From Aplidium turbinatum (Eukaryota > Chordata > Ascidiacea > Aplousobranchia > Polyclinidae): 64,000 nucleotides of DNA. The notes beneath the pieces are model-generated. The model ran no database searches. It saw only the letters and a list, made by a program, of their open reading frames with translations, and had not been told where the DNA came from. The translations under genes were made by a program, and so were the position numbers. The stretch lies in contig OU964920.1 of NCBI GenBank assembly GCA_918807975.1, forward strand, positions 47,583,979 to 47,647,978, written 5' to 3'. This document shows, in pieces, positions 34,601-48,900 of this stretch; position 1 is the first letter of the stretch; every line of letters begins with the position of its first letter.

Positions 34601-36647
34601 ACACCACCATAGTAACAAGCAACGCCATAGTGATAAGCGCCAACATAGTGACAAGCACCACCATAGTGACAAGCACCACCATAGTAACAAGCGCCACCAT
34701 AGTACCAAGCGCCACAATAGTGACAAGCACTACCATAGTGACAAGCACCACCATAGTGAGAAGCGCCACCATAGTGACATGCACCACCATAGTGATCACC
34801 ACCACAGTAACAAGCGCAACTAGAGTGATAAGCGTCACATTGTGACAAGCACTACTATAGTGACAAGCACCATCATAGTAACAAGCGCCACCATAGTAAC
34901 AAGCGCTATCATAGTAACAAGCACCACCATAGTAATAAGCGCCACCATAGTGACAAACACCACCATAGTGACAAGCACCACCATAGTGACAAGCACCACC
35001 ATAGTGATAAGCGCCACCATAGTGACAAAAACCATCATAATGACAAGCACCACCATAGTGACAAGCACCACCATAATGATAACCGCCACAATAGTGACAA
35101 GCACCACCATAGTCATAAGCACCATCATAGTAACAAGCACCACTATAGTACCAAGCACCGCCATAGTAACAAGCACTGCCATAGTGATAAGCGCCACCAT
35201 AGTGACAAGCACCACCATAGTAACAAGCGCCACCATACTGATAATAGACACCATAGTGACAAGCACCACCATAGTAACAAGCACCACCATAGTGATAATC
35301 GCAACCATAGTGACAAGCACCACCATAGTAACAAGCACCACCATAGTAACAAGCAACGCCATAGTGATAAGCGCCACTATAGTGACAAGCACCACCATAG
35401 TGACAAGCGCCACAATAGTGACAAGCACTACCATAGTGACAAGCACCACCATAGTGAGAAGCGCCACCATAGTGACATGCACCACCATAGTGATCACCAC
35501 CACAGTAACAAGCGCAACTAGAGTGATAAGCGCCACATTGTGACAAGCAATACTATAGTGACAAGCACCATCATAGTAACAAGCGCCACCATAGTAACAA
35601 GCGCTACCATAGTAACAAGCACCACCATAGTGATAAGCGCCACCATAGTGACAAACACCACCATAGTGACAAGCACCACCATAGTGACAAGCACCACCAT
35701 TGTGACAAGCACCACAATAGTGATAAGCGCCACCATAGTGACAAAAACCATCATAATGACAAGCACCACCATACTAACAAGCACCACCATAGTGATAACC
35801 GCCACAATAGTGACAAGCACCACCATAGTCATAAGCACCATCATAGTAACAAGCACCACTATAGTAACAAGCACCGCCATAGTAACAGGCACTGCCATAG
35901 TGATAAGCGCCACCATAGTGACAAGCACCACCATAGTAACAAGCGCCACCATAGTGATAATCGCCACCATAGTGACAAGCACCACCATAGTAACAAGCAC
36001 CACCATAGTGATAATCGCCATCATAGTGACAAGCACCACCATAGTCACAAGCGCCACCATTGTGACAAGCACCACCATAGTGACAAGCACCACCATAGTG
36101 ACAAGCACCACCATAGTGATAAGCGCCACCATAGTGACAAGAACCACCATAATGACAAGCACCACCACAGTGACAAGCACCACCATAATGATAAGCGCCA
36201 CCATAGTGATAAGTGTCCCCATAGTAACAAGCACCACCATAGTAACAAGCACCACCATAGTAACAAGCACTGCCATAGTGATAACCGCCACCATAGTGAC
36301 AAGCACAACCATAGTGACAAGCACTACCATAGTAACAAGCACCGCTATAGTAACAAGCACCGCCATAGTGATAAGCGCCACCATAGCGACAAGCACCACC
36401 ATAGTAACAAGCGCCACCATAGTAACAAGCGCCACCATTGTAACAAGCGCCACCATAGTAACAAGCACCACCATAGTGATAATCGCCACCACAGTGATAA
36501 GCACCACCATAGTCACAAGCACCACCATAGTAACAAGCACCACCATAGTAACAAGCGCCACCAATATAACAAGCGCCACAATAGTGACAAGCACCACCAT
36601 AGTGATGTGACAAACACCACCATAGTGACAAGCACCACCATAGTGAT
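28605..36647 (+). repeat. 18-bp satellite, block 1 (about 445 copies)
   Basis: The unit is CACCACCATAGTGACAAG with common variants GC for AC and GATAAG or AACAAG endings. Since 18 is six codons, frames persist. On + they read HHHSDK and TTIVTS, and only the third hits TAG. On - they read LVTMVV, LSLWWC and CHYGGA. That explains open frames of up to 1771 codons on both strands; none looks like a gene. Longer duplicated blocks are visible, for example about 558 bp (31 units) repeated at about 30820-31377 and 31378-31935, and about 700 bp repeated from 34150 and 34850. Confidence 0.95.
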
Positions 36648-37156
36648 TGTAGAAACCCTGTCTACAGAGACTATTTGAAATGAGCACTAGCAAACTTGTA
36701 TAAAAATGCAGTTTATGAATGGGAGCTAGCAAATATGTGCAACAAAGGCAAAAACTTGGTCACCCAGGTCGTACATGGCCGAGAGGCATAAAGGAAAGAA
36801 AGTACACAAACAAAGATGAAAAACAAAAGGTTCAAACCTAAGCAAATACCAAATCACCAGGTAACACCAAACAGGAATCAGAGAACAATAGCCAACAATG
36901 GCGTTTATGACAAATTAATTGTGTCTTTCAGCAGGTGATCAAAAACTGATTTAAATTTAACAATATTCCAGTGCTGAAACATAAAAACAATATTAAAAGA
37001 TTAAAACACACACTTACTTACAGTACTCCTTCCATGGCGGACAAAAACCCAAAAACTAAATTTATCGAAATCTACAAGGCGTCAGGCGTGCCTTGCGGAA
37101 GGCGGTAGAGAGCACCAACAAAACAAAAAAGGGAGCAAAGGAAACTGGCCGCTACA
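36648..37156 (-). repeat. BEL/Pao LTR, copy 1
   Basis: It begins TGTAG and ends CTACA (on +, TGTAGAAACC to GGCCGCTACA), 509 bp. GTGAT is found on both of its sides. Confidence 0.9.
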
Positions 37157-37800
37157 GTGATCACCACCATGGTAACAAGCGCCACCAGAGTGATAAGCGC
37201 CACTATAGTGACAAGCACTACCATAGTGACAAGCACTACCATAGTGACAAGCACCACCATAGTGACCAGCACCACCATAATAACAAGCACCACCATAGTG
37301 ATAAGCGCCACCACAGTGATAAGCGTCAACATAGTAACAAGCACCACCATAGTAACAAGCACCATAATGGTGATAAGCGCCACCATAGTAACAAGCACCA
37401 CCATAGTGATAAGCGCCACCACAGTGATAAGCGTCAACATAGTAACAAGCACCACCATAGTAACAAGCACCATAATGGTAATAAGCGCCACCATAGTAAC
37501 AAGCACCACCATAGTGACAAGCGCCACCATAGTAACAAGCGCCACCATAGTGATAAGCGCCACAATAGTGACAAGCACCACCATAGTAACAAGCGCCACC
37601 ATAATGACAAGCACCACCATACTGATAAGAGCAACCATAGTAATAAGGGCTACCATAGTGACAAGCACCACCATAGTGATAAGCGCCACCATAGTAATAA
37701 GCGCCACCATAGTGACAAGCGCCACCATAGTAACAAGCACCACCATAGTAACAAGCACCACCATAGTGATAAGCGCCACCAATGGTGACAATTACCAACA
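37157..37800 (+). repeat. 18-bp satellite, block 2, inside the LTR element span
   Basis: About 36 units of the same satellite. The first ~100 bp after the LTR match the start of block 3 after the other LTR, including GGTAACAAGCGCCACCAGAG and the next units. The block ends with the marker AATGGTGACAATTACC. Confidence 0.9.
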
Positions 37801-37829
37801 TAACAACTAACCCATGCACAATGATGGGA

Positions 37830-40648
37830 CAAAGCTTGCGCAGAGGGGAGAACTTAAGGTTCACAGTAGGGGTATGACTTGAAGCATTAAAGGTCTCGTG
37901 ATCAGGCAGCTGCGCCATCTCTCTAGCAAAGGTCTGCTTCTGCACAAGCCTCACTATGTCGTCTGCTGCCTCGTCTAGCTCCTGGGCCGTCAAGTTTGCT
38001 TTACTTGGTTCCTTAAAGGTACTTCCCTTGACCTTAGATTTCAAGAATTGCTTGAAACGTCGCATCCAAGCCACAGCTCTTTTAAGGCGAAGGTATGAGG
38101 AGAAGTGATTCAACAGGCGATCCAGCGTGGTGGTATGATCGTCAGACTGCATGGTTAATGCATTGATGCGATACTGCTTTTTCAACTCGGGATCACTGCT
38201 TGCCACAGAAGGCACCGGATTGGGAAAAGAAGGCCAGCCAGTTTCACTCATTTTTAAAAAATCTGGACCCGTAAACCAGTTTCTAGCTTTGTCAACTAAG
38301 TCCGGCATGATACCCCTAGAAGCTAGGTCACTTGGATTGTCTGTGGTATTGACATACCGCCATTGAGAAGGTTCTGACCCAGAGTGGATGGCAGCAATTC
38401 TGTTAGCAACAAAAACCTGAAACCTAGTTGAAGTATTTTGAATGTACTGCAGCACCGAAGTTGAATCTGTCCAAAAAGTTGTGGTACTGATCACTACATC
38501 AAGCTCTTTCCTGAGAAAGGTAGCAAGTTTTACTCCAACCACAGCAGCAGTGAGCTCCAACCGAGGAATGGTCTGAGACTTTAAAGGGGCTACTCTCGAC
38601 TTTCCCATAAGAAAGGAAACCTGCACATTGCCACAACTGTCAACCACTCGCAAGTAAGCCACTGCGCCATGACCTGTCTGACTCGCATCACAAAAACAGT
38701 GTAATTGAGCATTGTCAACTGCTAAACTGGTATTGCAGAGGCAGCGTGGGATAGAGATGCCCTCCAACTGAGGGAGGCGACTAAGCCATTGTTCCCAGAT
38801 TTTATGCTGATTTGACGGAATAGTCTCATCCCAACCCAGGCCATCAGCACACAACTTTTGCATGGGTACCTTCACAGGGAAGGCAAAGGGCTGCACGATG
38901 CCTAAAGGGTCATACAATTGGCTAACCATCGATAGAATTCCACGACGGGTGGCTGGGCGGGGCTGAATGTTGACCTTAATGACAAGACTGTCTGTCTGGG
39001 TGTTCCAGTGCACGCCCAAGGTCTTCTCGTCCTCTGTTGCCTCCAAGTCCAAGTTGATGCTGGCTGATGAACAGTCTTCACTTGGAAAGGCCTCTAGTAC
39101 CTTACTCGAATTGCTTCGCAGTTTTACAAGATCAAAACCACCACACTTTAATAAGGCCCGCAACTGAGTTACAATCAGTACGGCTTCAGGGACACTTTTA
39201 AAAGATTTGAGAAAGTCATCTACATAGAAATTTCGACAAATAGCATCTAACACAACAGGTCCCATTTTCAGCATGTTGTCAGTTGCAACCTTCCTTAAAG
39301 CAAACCCACAACAACTGGGAGATGAGACTGCACCGAAAAGATGAACCAGCATTTGATAATCTTCTGGGTCCCTAGACAGGTCACCATCGGGCCACCAAAG
39401 AAACCTAAGGCTGTCACTATCGTTAGGGGGCACCAACACCTGATGAAACATTGACTTTATGTCCCCTACCACCACAAATGGATTAGTGCGGAAACGGTTA
39501 AGAACTCCAACAAGGTTGCTGGTGTGGTCTGGTCCAGATAACAATGCCCCATTCAATGATTTTCCTTTGTATTGGGCTGCGCAGTCAAAAACAACTCTGA
39601 ATTTTCCATTGGTTGAATGGTGGGGAATGTACCAGGTTTTATTTGTTGGTGCCAATCGGTCTTCAGGAACCTTTTGTGCATGTCCGTTTATGATATACCC
39701 AGAAAGTTTATCCTTGTATTGTTGAAATAACCCATCATCTTTTAGAAATCTCTGCTTTAAATACATCAATCTCTTGTAAGCTATAACACGATTGAATGGT
39801 AACTCTGTGTTTTCTGACTTCCAGGGCAAGGCAATCTCATAGTGGCTTTCTACTTGTTTCACTGACTTCTCCATTAGCGAAACAGCCTTTTTGTCATTGA
39901 TGGAAAGAGAAAAACCATCAACGTCAGGGCCATCATTGAAGTCATGGTTATACATACGTTCCATCTGAGCATGGAGAAGAGAGCTGTCTTTATGAATGAA
40001 GTTAACATATGCCAAGCTACTGTTAGGAGCTTGGTCATTAATCGGGCCTACCAGAGTCCATCCAAGTTCAGTCTTCAATGCTACAGGACCTCCAAGCGGA
40101 CTTTCTCTGCGCTCCAGTGAACGGTGGGCAACTTGAACATCTGCACCGATCAAGATTTCCACTTTCTCACCCGCAAGCTCTGGGAATCTCACATCGTTCA
40201 AGTATGCCCGTCCTTCCGTGTTCCTCATTGTAGGAATGCTGTCACTTAACTCTGGTAGGTTCGCAACAACAAGTACATTTTTCAAGGGCACCACAGTGCT
40301 CTCATTGATGCCTTTAACCAAAAAGGAAAGCCTGTATCCTTGCTCTACACAGGTGCCACTTACAGTAGAAAGAGAGTACTTCACACTTTGTCCTTTCATT
40401 TGCAGCCGATCCATTAAACTAGTGGAGCGCAATGTGGTATTAGACCCCTCATCCAAAAACGCATATGTGTTAATACAATGCTGGCTATCACTTCCATACA
40501 CTGTGACAGGAACAACCTTTAACTTCACCATACCATCCCCTCGGGAACACACATCGCTACTTGCACAAGTGACCGCTACGTCTTCAGTACCACCTTCAAT
40601 AATCATGTTCGTGGACACCCTTGGATGCCCTTCATTCCCACCATGCAA
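37830..40648 (-). pseudogene. BEL/Pao pol part (protease, reverse transcriptase, RNase H)
   Basis: Reading from the right, an aspartic protease segment with FLDEGSNTTL comes first, then a reverse transcriptase with FRVVFDCAAQYKGKSLN and LFGAVSSPSC, then an RNase H-like part with HCFCDAS and FWTDSTSVL. These are hallmarks of BEL/Pao polyproteins. It is treated as a fossil. Confidence 0.9.
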
Positions 40649-40654
40649 CGGGCC

Positions 40655-42359
40655 TTACTCTCCTTCTCTCTCATGAGATCTTCCGTTATGAAGCAGGGAG
40701 TGATGTTTCTCTAGACAAATCCCACACTTGCTATTGCTTTGGCAACGGCGAACGAAGTGGTCTCCTAGACAGTTGAAGCACAACCGATGGTCCAACACCA
40801 ACTTCCATTTTGATCTTTGGGGCATATGCTGGAATGTTTTGCAGTCAGCTAACATGTGATTTTCGCTGCAAACCATACAATTAGATCTCTCTATTGGTGT
40901 GCCATGGGTGAAGTATGAGGATGCCCCTGTACTCCGCCAGTTAGATGCATCCGGCTTCATTTTATCTTTCCTTTGGCCAATTAATTGACCGGTCAACTTC
41001 GGCGCTAGCTTGAAGAAACTCCATGAGGTCGAAGAATTTAACCCGGTGACCGGCTCCTAACAGCGAACTTGCTTTGCTAGCAAAAGCCTGCTGCAGATGG
41101 ACTGGAAGCCTGCTGAAGATCTTTCCAATTGTCTGTTGTGTATCCAGATCAGACATCTCATAACCCTTGCAAGCCGTTTCACAATTTCTCATCTCCCTGG
41201 CCAATCTGTTTATACCAGCAGGATCATTGGCCCTGATTGGTGGACCTTCAGTTAACTTGCTTACATAAGCACCAACAATGGTATGCCGTTGGCCGTAGTG
41301 GGACTCCAGTAACTTTTTTGCTTCTTGGTAGCCATGCTCAGAAGAGAAACACAGTACACAGCTCGCAATGCAATCTCTTGCATCACCTGTACAGGAAGAT
41401 ATAAGTCGATCCAGTTTGATAGCTGGATCCAACACACCTCGTATGACAAAGGAATCAAAATGAGAAATGAATTGATGGTACTTAGTAGACGTACCATCAA
41501 ACAATTCTTCCTCACGCAAGGATTGGCTTTGATATTGCATGGAACTAGCCATGCTGTAAATAGCGTTGGCTAAGGAGTGTGACTCACCAAGACTGGGTGC
41601 TTGAAAGTTTAACCCACAAGACGTACCGCATGTGGCAGAATTGATAGGTTCTGGTGTCCATGAGTGGTAAACACCTGACGACTGTTCACCAGTTGCAGGT
41701 ACTGGCAACTGCTTGTCGTTTTGGTGAGACTTTGGGTCGTCGCAGCAAGAAGTCCAACTTTCAGGCCTCCCCCCTGTTTGGTCGAGAGTAATAAAGTCAC
41801 TTTTATCGGTCGCTTTGGGGGATTTTTTGAAGACTTGTTTTGGATCTGTTTGACTCGCAGACACTGATGGAGAGGTAGATTGGTTTTGGTTTGGGGCACT
41901 TAGCTCATACTCTAGTATGGCTTCACGAGCCAATCTACGCATTCTTTCCCTGGTGCCGCTAGAGGGACAAAAGGGTTTATCTACCTTATTGAGAGATGAG
42001 TGCATGGCACTAGGGCCAACAGCCTTATGTTGTTTTGTACATGCCGCACACCGGTTATCCATTGCCAGTTTCAGTGAATTCAACCTCTCACACTGAGCTC
42101 TGACTATGGATTTCCTTTTCATGTGCACATTGTCCGAAGGAATGGCACTCATAAGATCCAAGCAAGCACACATTGTGTTACTATGGCTATCGAAAAAATC
42201 TTTTTCTAGTTCTCTGACCTTAGGAGCGCTAAAACCATCAGCTATGGAAGCTAAAACATTTCTTTCAGATTCGAGTAATCCCCTCATTTTAGTATTGTAT
42301 ATTGCTTCTAACTTGGAAAGTCTACTACCAAAGAGGCAATTAAGAGTTGTCTGATACAT
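40655..42359 (-). pseudogene. BEL/Pao gag part with Cys-rich knuckles
   Basis: The N-terminal coiled region is followed by a BEL-type gag core with LFDGTSTKYHQFISHFDSFV and LLESHYGQ, then a cysteine/histidine-rich stretch (CMVCSENHMLADC, CFNCLGDHFVRRC) of the zinc-knuckle kind. It is treated as a fossil. Confidence 0.88.
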
Positions 42360-42439
42360 GTTTAAATGAATTCAGACCTAAAGAAGTAGTTTAAACTTTA
42401 AACCAACAAAGGATATTTTCTACTGTTAAATTTAAATGA

Positions 42440-42948
42440 TGTAGAAACCCTGTCTACAGAGACTATTTGAAATGAGCACTAGCAAACTTGTATAAAAATG
42501 CAGTTTATGAATGGGAGCTAGCAAATATGTGCAACAAAGGCAAAAACTTGGTCACCCAGGTCGTACATGGCCGAGAGGCATAAAGGAAAGAAAGTACACA
42601 AACAAAGATGAAAAACAAAAGGTTCAAACCTAAGCAAATACCAAATCACCAGGTAACACCAAACAGGAATCAGAGAACAATAGCCAACAATGGCGTTTAT
42701 GACAAATTAATTGTGTCTTTCAGCAGGTGATCAAAAACTGATTTAAATTTAACAATATTCCAGTGCTGAAACATAAAAACAATATTAAAAGATTAAAACA
42801 CACATTTACTTACAGTACTCCTTCCATGGCGGACAAAAACCCAAAAACTAAATTTATCGAAATCTACAAGGCGTCAGGCGTGCCTTGCAGAAGGCGGTAG
42901 AGAGCACCAACAAAACAAAAAAGGGAGCAAAGGAAACTGGCCGCTACA
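42440..42948 (-). repeat. BEL/Pao LTR, copy 2
   Basis: 509 bp, near-identical to copy 1, followed by GTGAT and satellite. Confidence 0.9.
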
Positions 42949-45900
42949 GTGATCACAACTATGGTAACAAGCGCCACCAGAGTGATAAGCGCCACCATAG
43001 TGACAAGCACTACCATAGTGACAAGCAGAACCATAGTGACCAGCACCACCATAATAACAAGCACCACCATAGTGATAAGCGTCACCATAGTAACAAGCAC
43101 CACCATAGAAACAAGCACCACAATGGTGATAAGCCCAACCATAGTAACAAGCACCACCATAGTGATAAGCGACACCACAGTAATAAGCGCCACCATAGTG
43201 ACAAGCGCCACCATAGTGACAAGCGCCACCATAGTAACAAGCGCCACCACAGTAACAAGCGCCACCATATTGATAAGCGCCACCATAGTGACAAGCACTA
43301 CCATAGTGACAAGCACCACCATAGTGACCAGCACCACCATAATAACAAGCACCACCATAGTGATAAGCGCTACCATAGTGATAAGCGTCACCATAGTAAC
43401 AAGCACTACCATAGAAACAAGCACCACAATGGTGATAAGCCCAACCATAGTAACAAGCACCACCATAGTGATAAGCGACACCACAGTAATAAGCGCCACC
43501 ATAGTGACAAGCGCCACCATAGAAACAAGCGCCACCATAGTAACAAGCGCCACCATAGTGATAAGCGCCACAATAGTGACAAGCACCACCATAGTAACAA
43601 GCGCCACCATAGTGACAAGCATCACCATAGTGATAAGAGCAACCATAGTAATAAGCGCTACCATAGTGACAACCATAGTGATAAGCGCCACCATAGGAAT
43701 AAGCGCCACCATAGTGACAAGCGCCACCATAGTAACAAGCACCACCATAGTAACAAGCACCACCATAGTGATAAGCGCCACCAATGGTGACAATCACCAA
43801 AATAGTGATAATCACCTCCATAGTAACAAGCGCCACCATAGTAACAAGCGCCACCATAGTGACAAACACCACCATAGTAACAAGCACCACCATAGTGACA
43901 AGCGCCACCATAGTGACAAGCACCACCATAGTGATAAGCGCCACCATAGTGACAAGCACCACCATAATGACAAGAACCACCATAGTGATAAGCGCACCAT
44001 AGTGACAAGCACCACCATAGTGACAAGCACCACCATAGTGATAAGCGCCACCATAGTGATACGTTTCACCATAGTAACCAGCGCCACCATAGTGATAAGC
44101 GCCATCATAGTAATAGGCACCACCATAGTGACAAGCGCCACAATAGTAACAAGCGCCACCATAGTGATAAGCGCCACCATAGTAATAAGTGCCACCATAG
44201 TGACAAACACCACCTCAGTAACAAAAACCACTATAGTGACAAGCGCCACCATAGTAACAAGCGCCACCATAGTGATAAGCGCCACCATAGTAATAAGCGA
44301 CACCATAGTGACAAGCGCCACCATAGTAGCAAGCGCCACCATAGTGATAAGCGACACCATAGTAATAAGCGCCACCAATCACCATAGTGACAAGCACCAA
44401 TATAGTAACAAGCACAACCATAGTGACAAGCACCACCATAGTGATAAGCGCAACCACAGTAATATGCACCACCATAGTGACAAGCACCACCATAGTGACA
44501 AGCACCACTATAGTGATAATCGTCACCATAGTAACAAGCAAGACCATAGTAACAAGCGCCACGATAGTGATAAGCGCCACCATAGTAACAAGCGCCACCA
44601 TAGTGATAAGCGCCACCATAGTAATAAGCGCCACCATAGTGACAAGCGCCACCATAGTAACAAGCACCACCATAGCAACAAGCAGCACCATAGTGATAAG
44701 CGCCACCAATGGTGACAATCACCAACATAGTGATAAGCACCTCCATAGTAACCAGCGCCACCATAGTAACAAGCGCCACCATAGTGACAAACACCACCAT
44801 AGTGACAAGCATCACCATACTGATAAGCGCCACCATAATGACAAGCACCACCATAGTGACAAGCACCACCATAGTGATAAGCGCCACCATAGTGATAAGC
44901 GTCACCATAGTAACAAGCACCACCATAGTAACAAGCACCACAATGGCGATAAGCGCCACCATAGTAACAAGCACCACCATGGTGATAAGCGACACCACAG
45001 TAATAAGCGCCACCATAGTGACAAGCGCCACCATAGTAACAAGCGCCACCATAGTGATAAGCGCCACAATAGTGACAAGCACCACCATAGTAACAAGCGC
45101 CACCATAGTGACAAGCACCACCATAGTGATAAGAGCAACCATAGTAATAAGCGCTATCATAGTGACAAGCACCACCATAGTGATAAGCGCCACCATAGTA
45201 ATAAGCGCCACCATAGTGACAAGCGCCACCATAGTAACAAGCACCACCATAGTACCAAGCACCACCATAGTGATAAGCGCCACCAATGGTGACAATCACC
45301 CACATAGTGATAAGCACCTCCATAGTAACAAGCGCCACCATAGTAACAAGCGCCACCATAGTGACAAACACCACCATAGTAACAAGCACCACTATAGTGA
45401 CAAGCGCCACCATAGTAACAAGCGCCAACATAGTGATAAGCGCCACCATAGTAACAAGCGCGACCATAGTGACAAGCGCCACCATAGTAGCAAGCGCCAC
45501 CATAGTGATAAGCAGCACCATAGTAACAAGCGCCACCATAGTGACAAGCACCACCACAGTAACAAGCACAACCATAGTGACAAGCACCACCATAGTGATA
45601 AGCGCAACCACAGTAATATGCACCACCATAGTGACAAGCACCACCATAGTGACAAGCACCACTATAGTGATAATCGTCACCATAGTGACAAGCGCCACCA
45701 TAGTAACAAGCACCACCATAGTAACAAGCACCACCATAGTGATAAGCGCCACCAATGGTGACAATCACCAACATAGTGATAAGCACCTCCATAGTAACAA
45801 GCGCCACCATAGTGATAAGCGCCACCATAGTGACAAGCACCACCATAGTGATAAGAAAAACCATAGTAATAAGCGCTACCATAGTGACAAGCACCACCAT

Positions 45901-48900
45901 AGTGATAAGCGCCACCATAGTAATAAGCGCCACCATAGTGACATTCGCCAACATAGTAACAATCACCACCATAGTAACAAGCACCACCATAGTGATAAGC
46001 GCCACCAAAGGTGACAATCACCAACATAGTGATAAGCACCTCCATAGTAACAAGCGCCACCATAGTAACAAGCGCCACCATAGTGACAAACACCACCATA
46101 GTGACAAGCACCACTACACTGATAAGCGCCACCATAGTGACAAGCACCACCATAATGACAACCATCACCATAGTGATAAGCACCAAAATAGTGACCAGCA
46201 CCACCATAGTGATAAGCGCCACCATAGTGATAAGCGTCACTATAGTAACAAGCACAACCATAGTAACAAGCACAAAATAGTGATAAGCGCCACCATAGTA
46301 ACAATCACCACCATAGTGATAAGTGACACCACAGTAATAAGCGCCACCATAGTGACAAGCGCCACCATAGTAACAATCACCACCATAGTGATAAGTGACA
46401 CCACAGTAATAAGCGCCAACATAGTGACAAGCACCACCACAGTAACAAGAACCACCATAGTGACAAGCACCACCATAGTGATAAAAACAACCATAGTAAT
46501 AAGCGCTACCATAGTGACAAGCACACAATAGTGATAAGCGCCACTATAGTAACAATCACCACCATAGTCATAGGCGACACCACAGAAATAAGTGCCACCA
46601 TAGTGACAAGCGCCACCATAGTAACAAGCGCTACCATACTGATAAGCGCCACCATAGTAACAAGCATCACCATAGTGACAAGAACCACCATAGTGATAAG
46701 CACCACCATAGTGATAAGCGCCACTATAGTGACATGCACCACCATAGTGACAAGAACCACCATAGCAATAAGCGCCACCATAGTGATAAGCGCCAACATA
46801 GTAACAAGCATCACCATAGTGATAAGCGCCACCATAGTGACAAGCGCTACCATAATAACAAGCATCACCATAGTGATAAGCGCCACCATAGTGACAAGCG
46901 CCACCATAGTAACAAGCACTACCATAGTAACAAGCGCCATCACAGTGATTAGCGCCACAATAGTGATGAGCGCCACCATAGTGATAAGTGCTACGATAGT
47001 AACAAGTGCCACCATAGTGATAATCGCCACCATACTGACAAGCGCCACCATAGTGACAAGCACCACCATATTGATAAGCGCCATCATAGTAACAAGCATC
47101 ACCGTAGTGATAAGCGCCACCAATGGTGACAATCACCACCACTGTGATAAGCACCACCATGGTGATAAGCGCCACCATAGTGACAAGCACCACCATTGTG
47201 ACAAGCACCACCATAGTGATAATCGCCACCATAGTGACAAGCACCACCATCCACCATAGTCACAAGCACCACCATAGTAACAAGCACCACCATAGTAACA
47301 AGCACCGCCATAGTGATAAGCGCTACCATAGTGACATGCACCACCATAGTGATAAGCACCACTATAGTGACAAGCACTACCATAGTGATAAGCACCACCA
47401 TAGTAACAAGCGCCACCATCGTAACCAGCGCCACCATAGTGTTAAGCACCACCAATGTGACAAGCACCACCATAGTGACAAGCACCACCATAGTGACAAG
47501 CACCACTATAGTAACAAGCACCACCATAGTGACAAGTACTACCATAGTAACAAGCACCACCATAGTGACAAGCACCACCATAGTAACAAGCGCCACCATA
47601 GTGATAAGTGCGACCATAGTGACATGCACCACCATAGTGACAAGAATCACCATAGCAATAATCGCCACCATAGTGATAAGCGCCAACATAATAACAAGCA
47701 TCACCATAGTGATAAGCGCCACCATAGTGACAAGCGCCACCATAGTAACAAGCACTACCATAGTAACAAGCGCCATCACAGTGATTAGCGCCACAATAGT
47801 GATGAGCGCCACCATAGTGATAAGCGCTACGATAGTAACAAGTGCCACCATAGTGATAATCGCCACCACACTGACAAGCGCCACCATAGTAACAAGCACC
47901 ACCATATTGATAAGCGCCATCATAGTAACAAGCATCACCGTAGTGATAAGTGCCACCAATGGTGACAATCACCAAAACTGTGATAAGCACCACCATAGTG
48001 ATAAGCGCCACCATAGTGACAAGCACCACCATAGTGACAAGCACCACCATAGTGACAAGCACCACCATAGTGATAATCGCCACCATAGTGACAAGCACCA
48101 CCATAGTCACAAGCACCACCATAGTAACAAGCACCACCATAGTAACAAGCACCACCATAGTAACAAGCGCCACAATAGTGAGAAGCGCCACCATAGTAAC
48201 AAGCGCCACCATAGTAACAAGCGCCACCATAGTGATAATCGCCACCATAGTGACAAGCACCGCCATAGTGATAAGCGCAACCATAGTAATAAGCGCCAGC
48301 ATAGTGACATTCGCCACCATAGTAACAAGCACCACCATAGTAACAAGCACCACCATAGTAACAAGCACCACCATGGTGATAAGCGCCACCAATGGTGACA
48401 ATCACCAACATAGGGATAAACACCTCCATAGTAACAAGCGCCACCATAGTAACAAGCGCCACCATAGTGACAAACACCACCATAGTGACAAGAACCACCA
48501 TAGTGATAAGCGCCACCATAGTGACAAGCACCAGCATAATGACAAGCATCACCATAGTGATAAGCACCACCATAGTGGTAAGCGCCACCATAGTGACAAG
48601 CGCCACCATAGTGACAACCAACACCATAGTGACAAGCACCATCATAGTGATAAGCGCCACCATAGTAACAAGCACCACCATAGTGACAAGCACCACCATA
48701 GTGATAATCGCCACCATAGTAACAAGCGCCACCATAGTGATAAGCGCCACCATAGTGACAAGCAGCACCATAGTGACAAGCATCACCATAGTGATAAGCG
48801 CCACCGTAATAACAAGCGCCACCATAGTAACAAGCACCACCATAGTGATAAGCGCCACCATAGTGACAAGCCCCACCATAGTGACAAGCACCAACATAGT

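Larger units (their letters stand above)
36648..42948 (-). mobile_element. BEL/Pao LTR retrotransposon fossil, young but broken
   Basis: Two LTRs of 509 bp each, in the same orientation, bracket a minus-strand interior with gag-like and pol-like parts of the BEL/Pao family. The outer flanks are GTGAT at both ends, a 5-bp target duplication as usual for this family. The LTRs differ at very few positions (about two seen), so the insertion is recent. The host sequence on both sides is the 18-bp satellite, and satellite also lies between the LTRs. Not all expected pol parts were seen. It is judged broken, with at least one large break. Confidence 0.88.
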
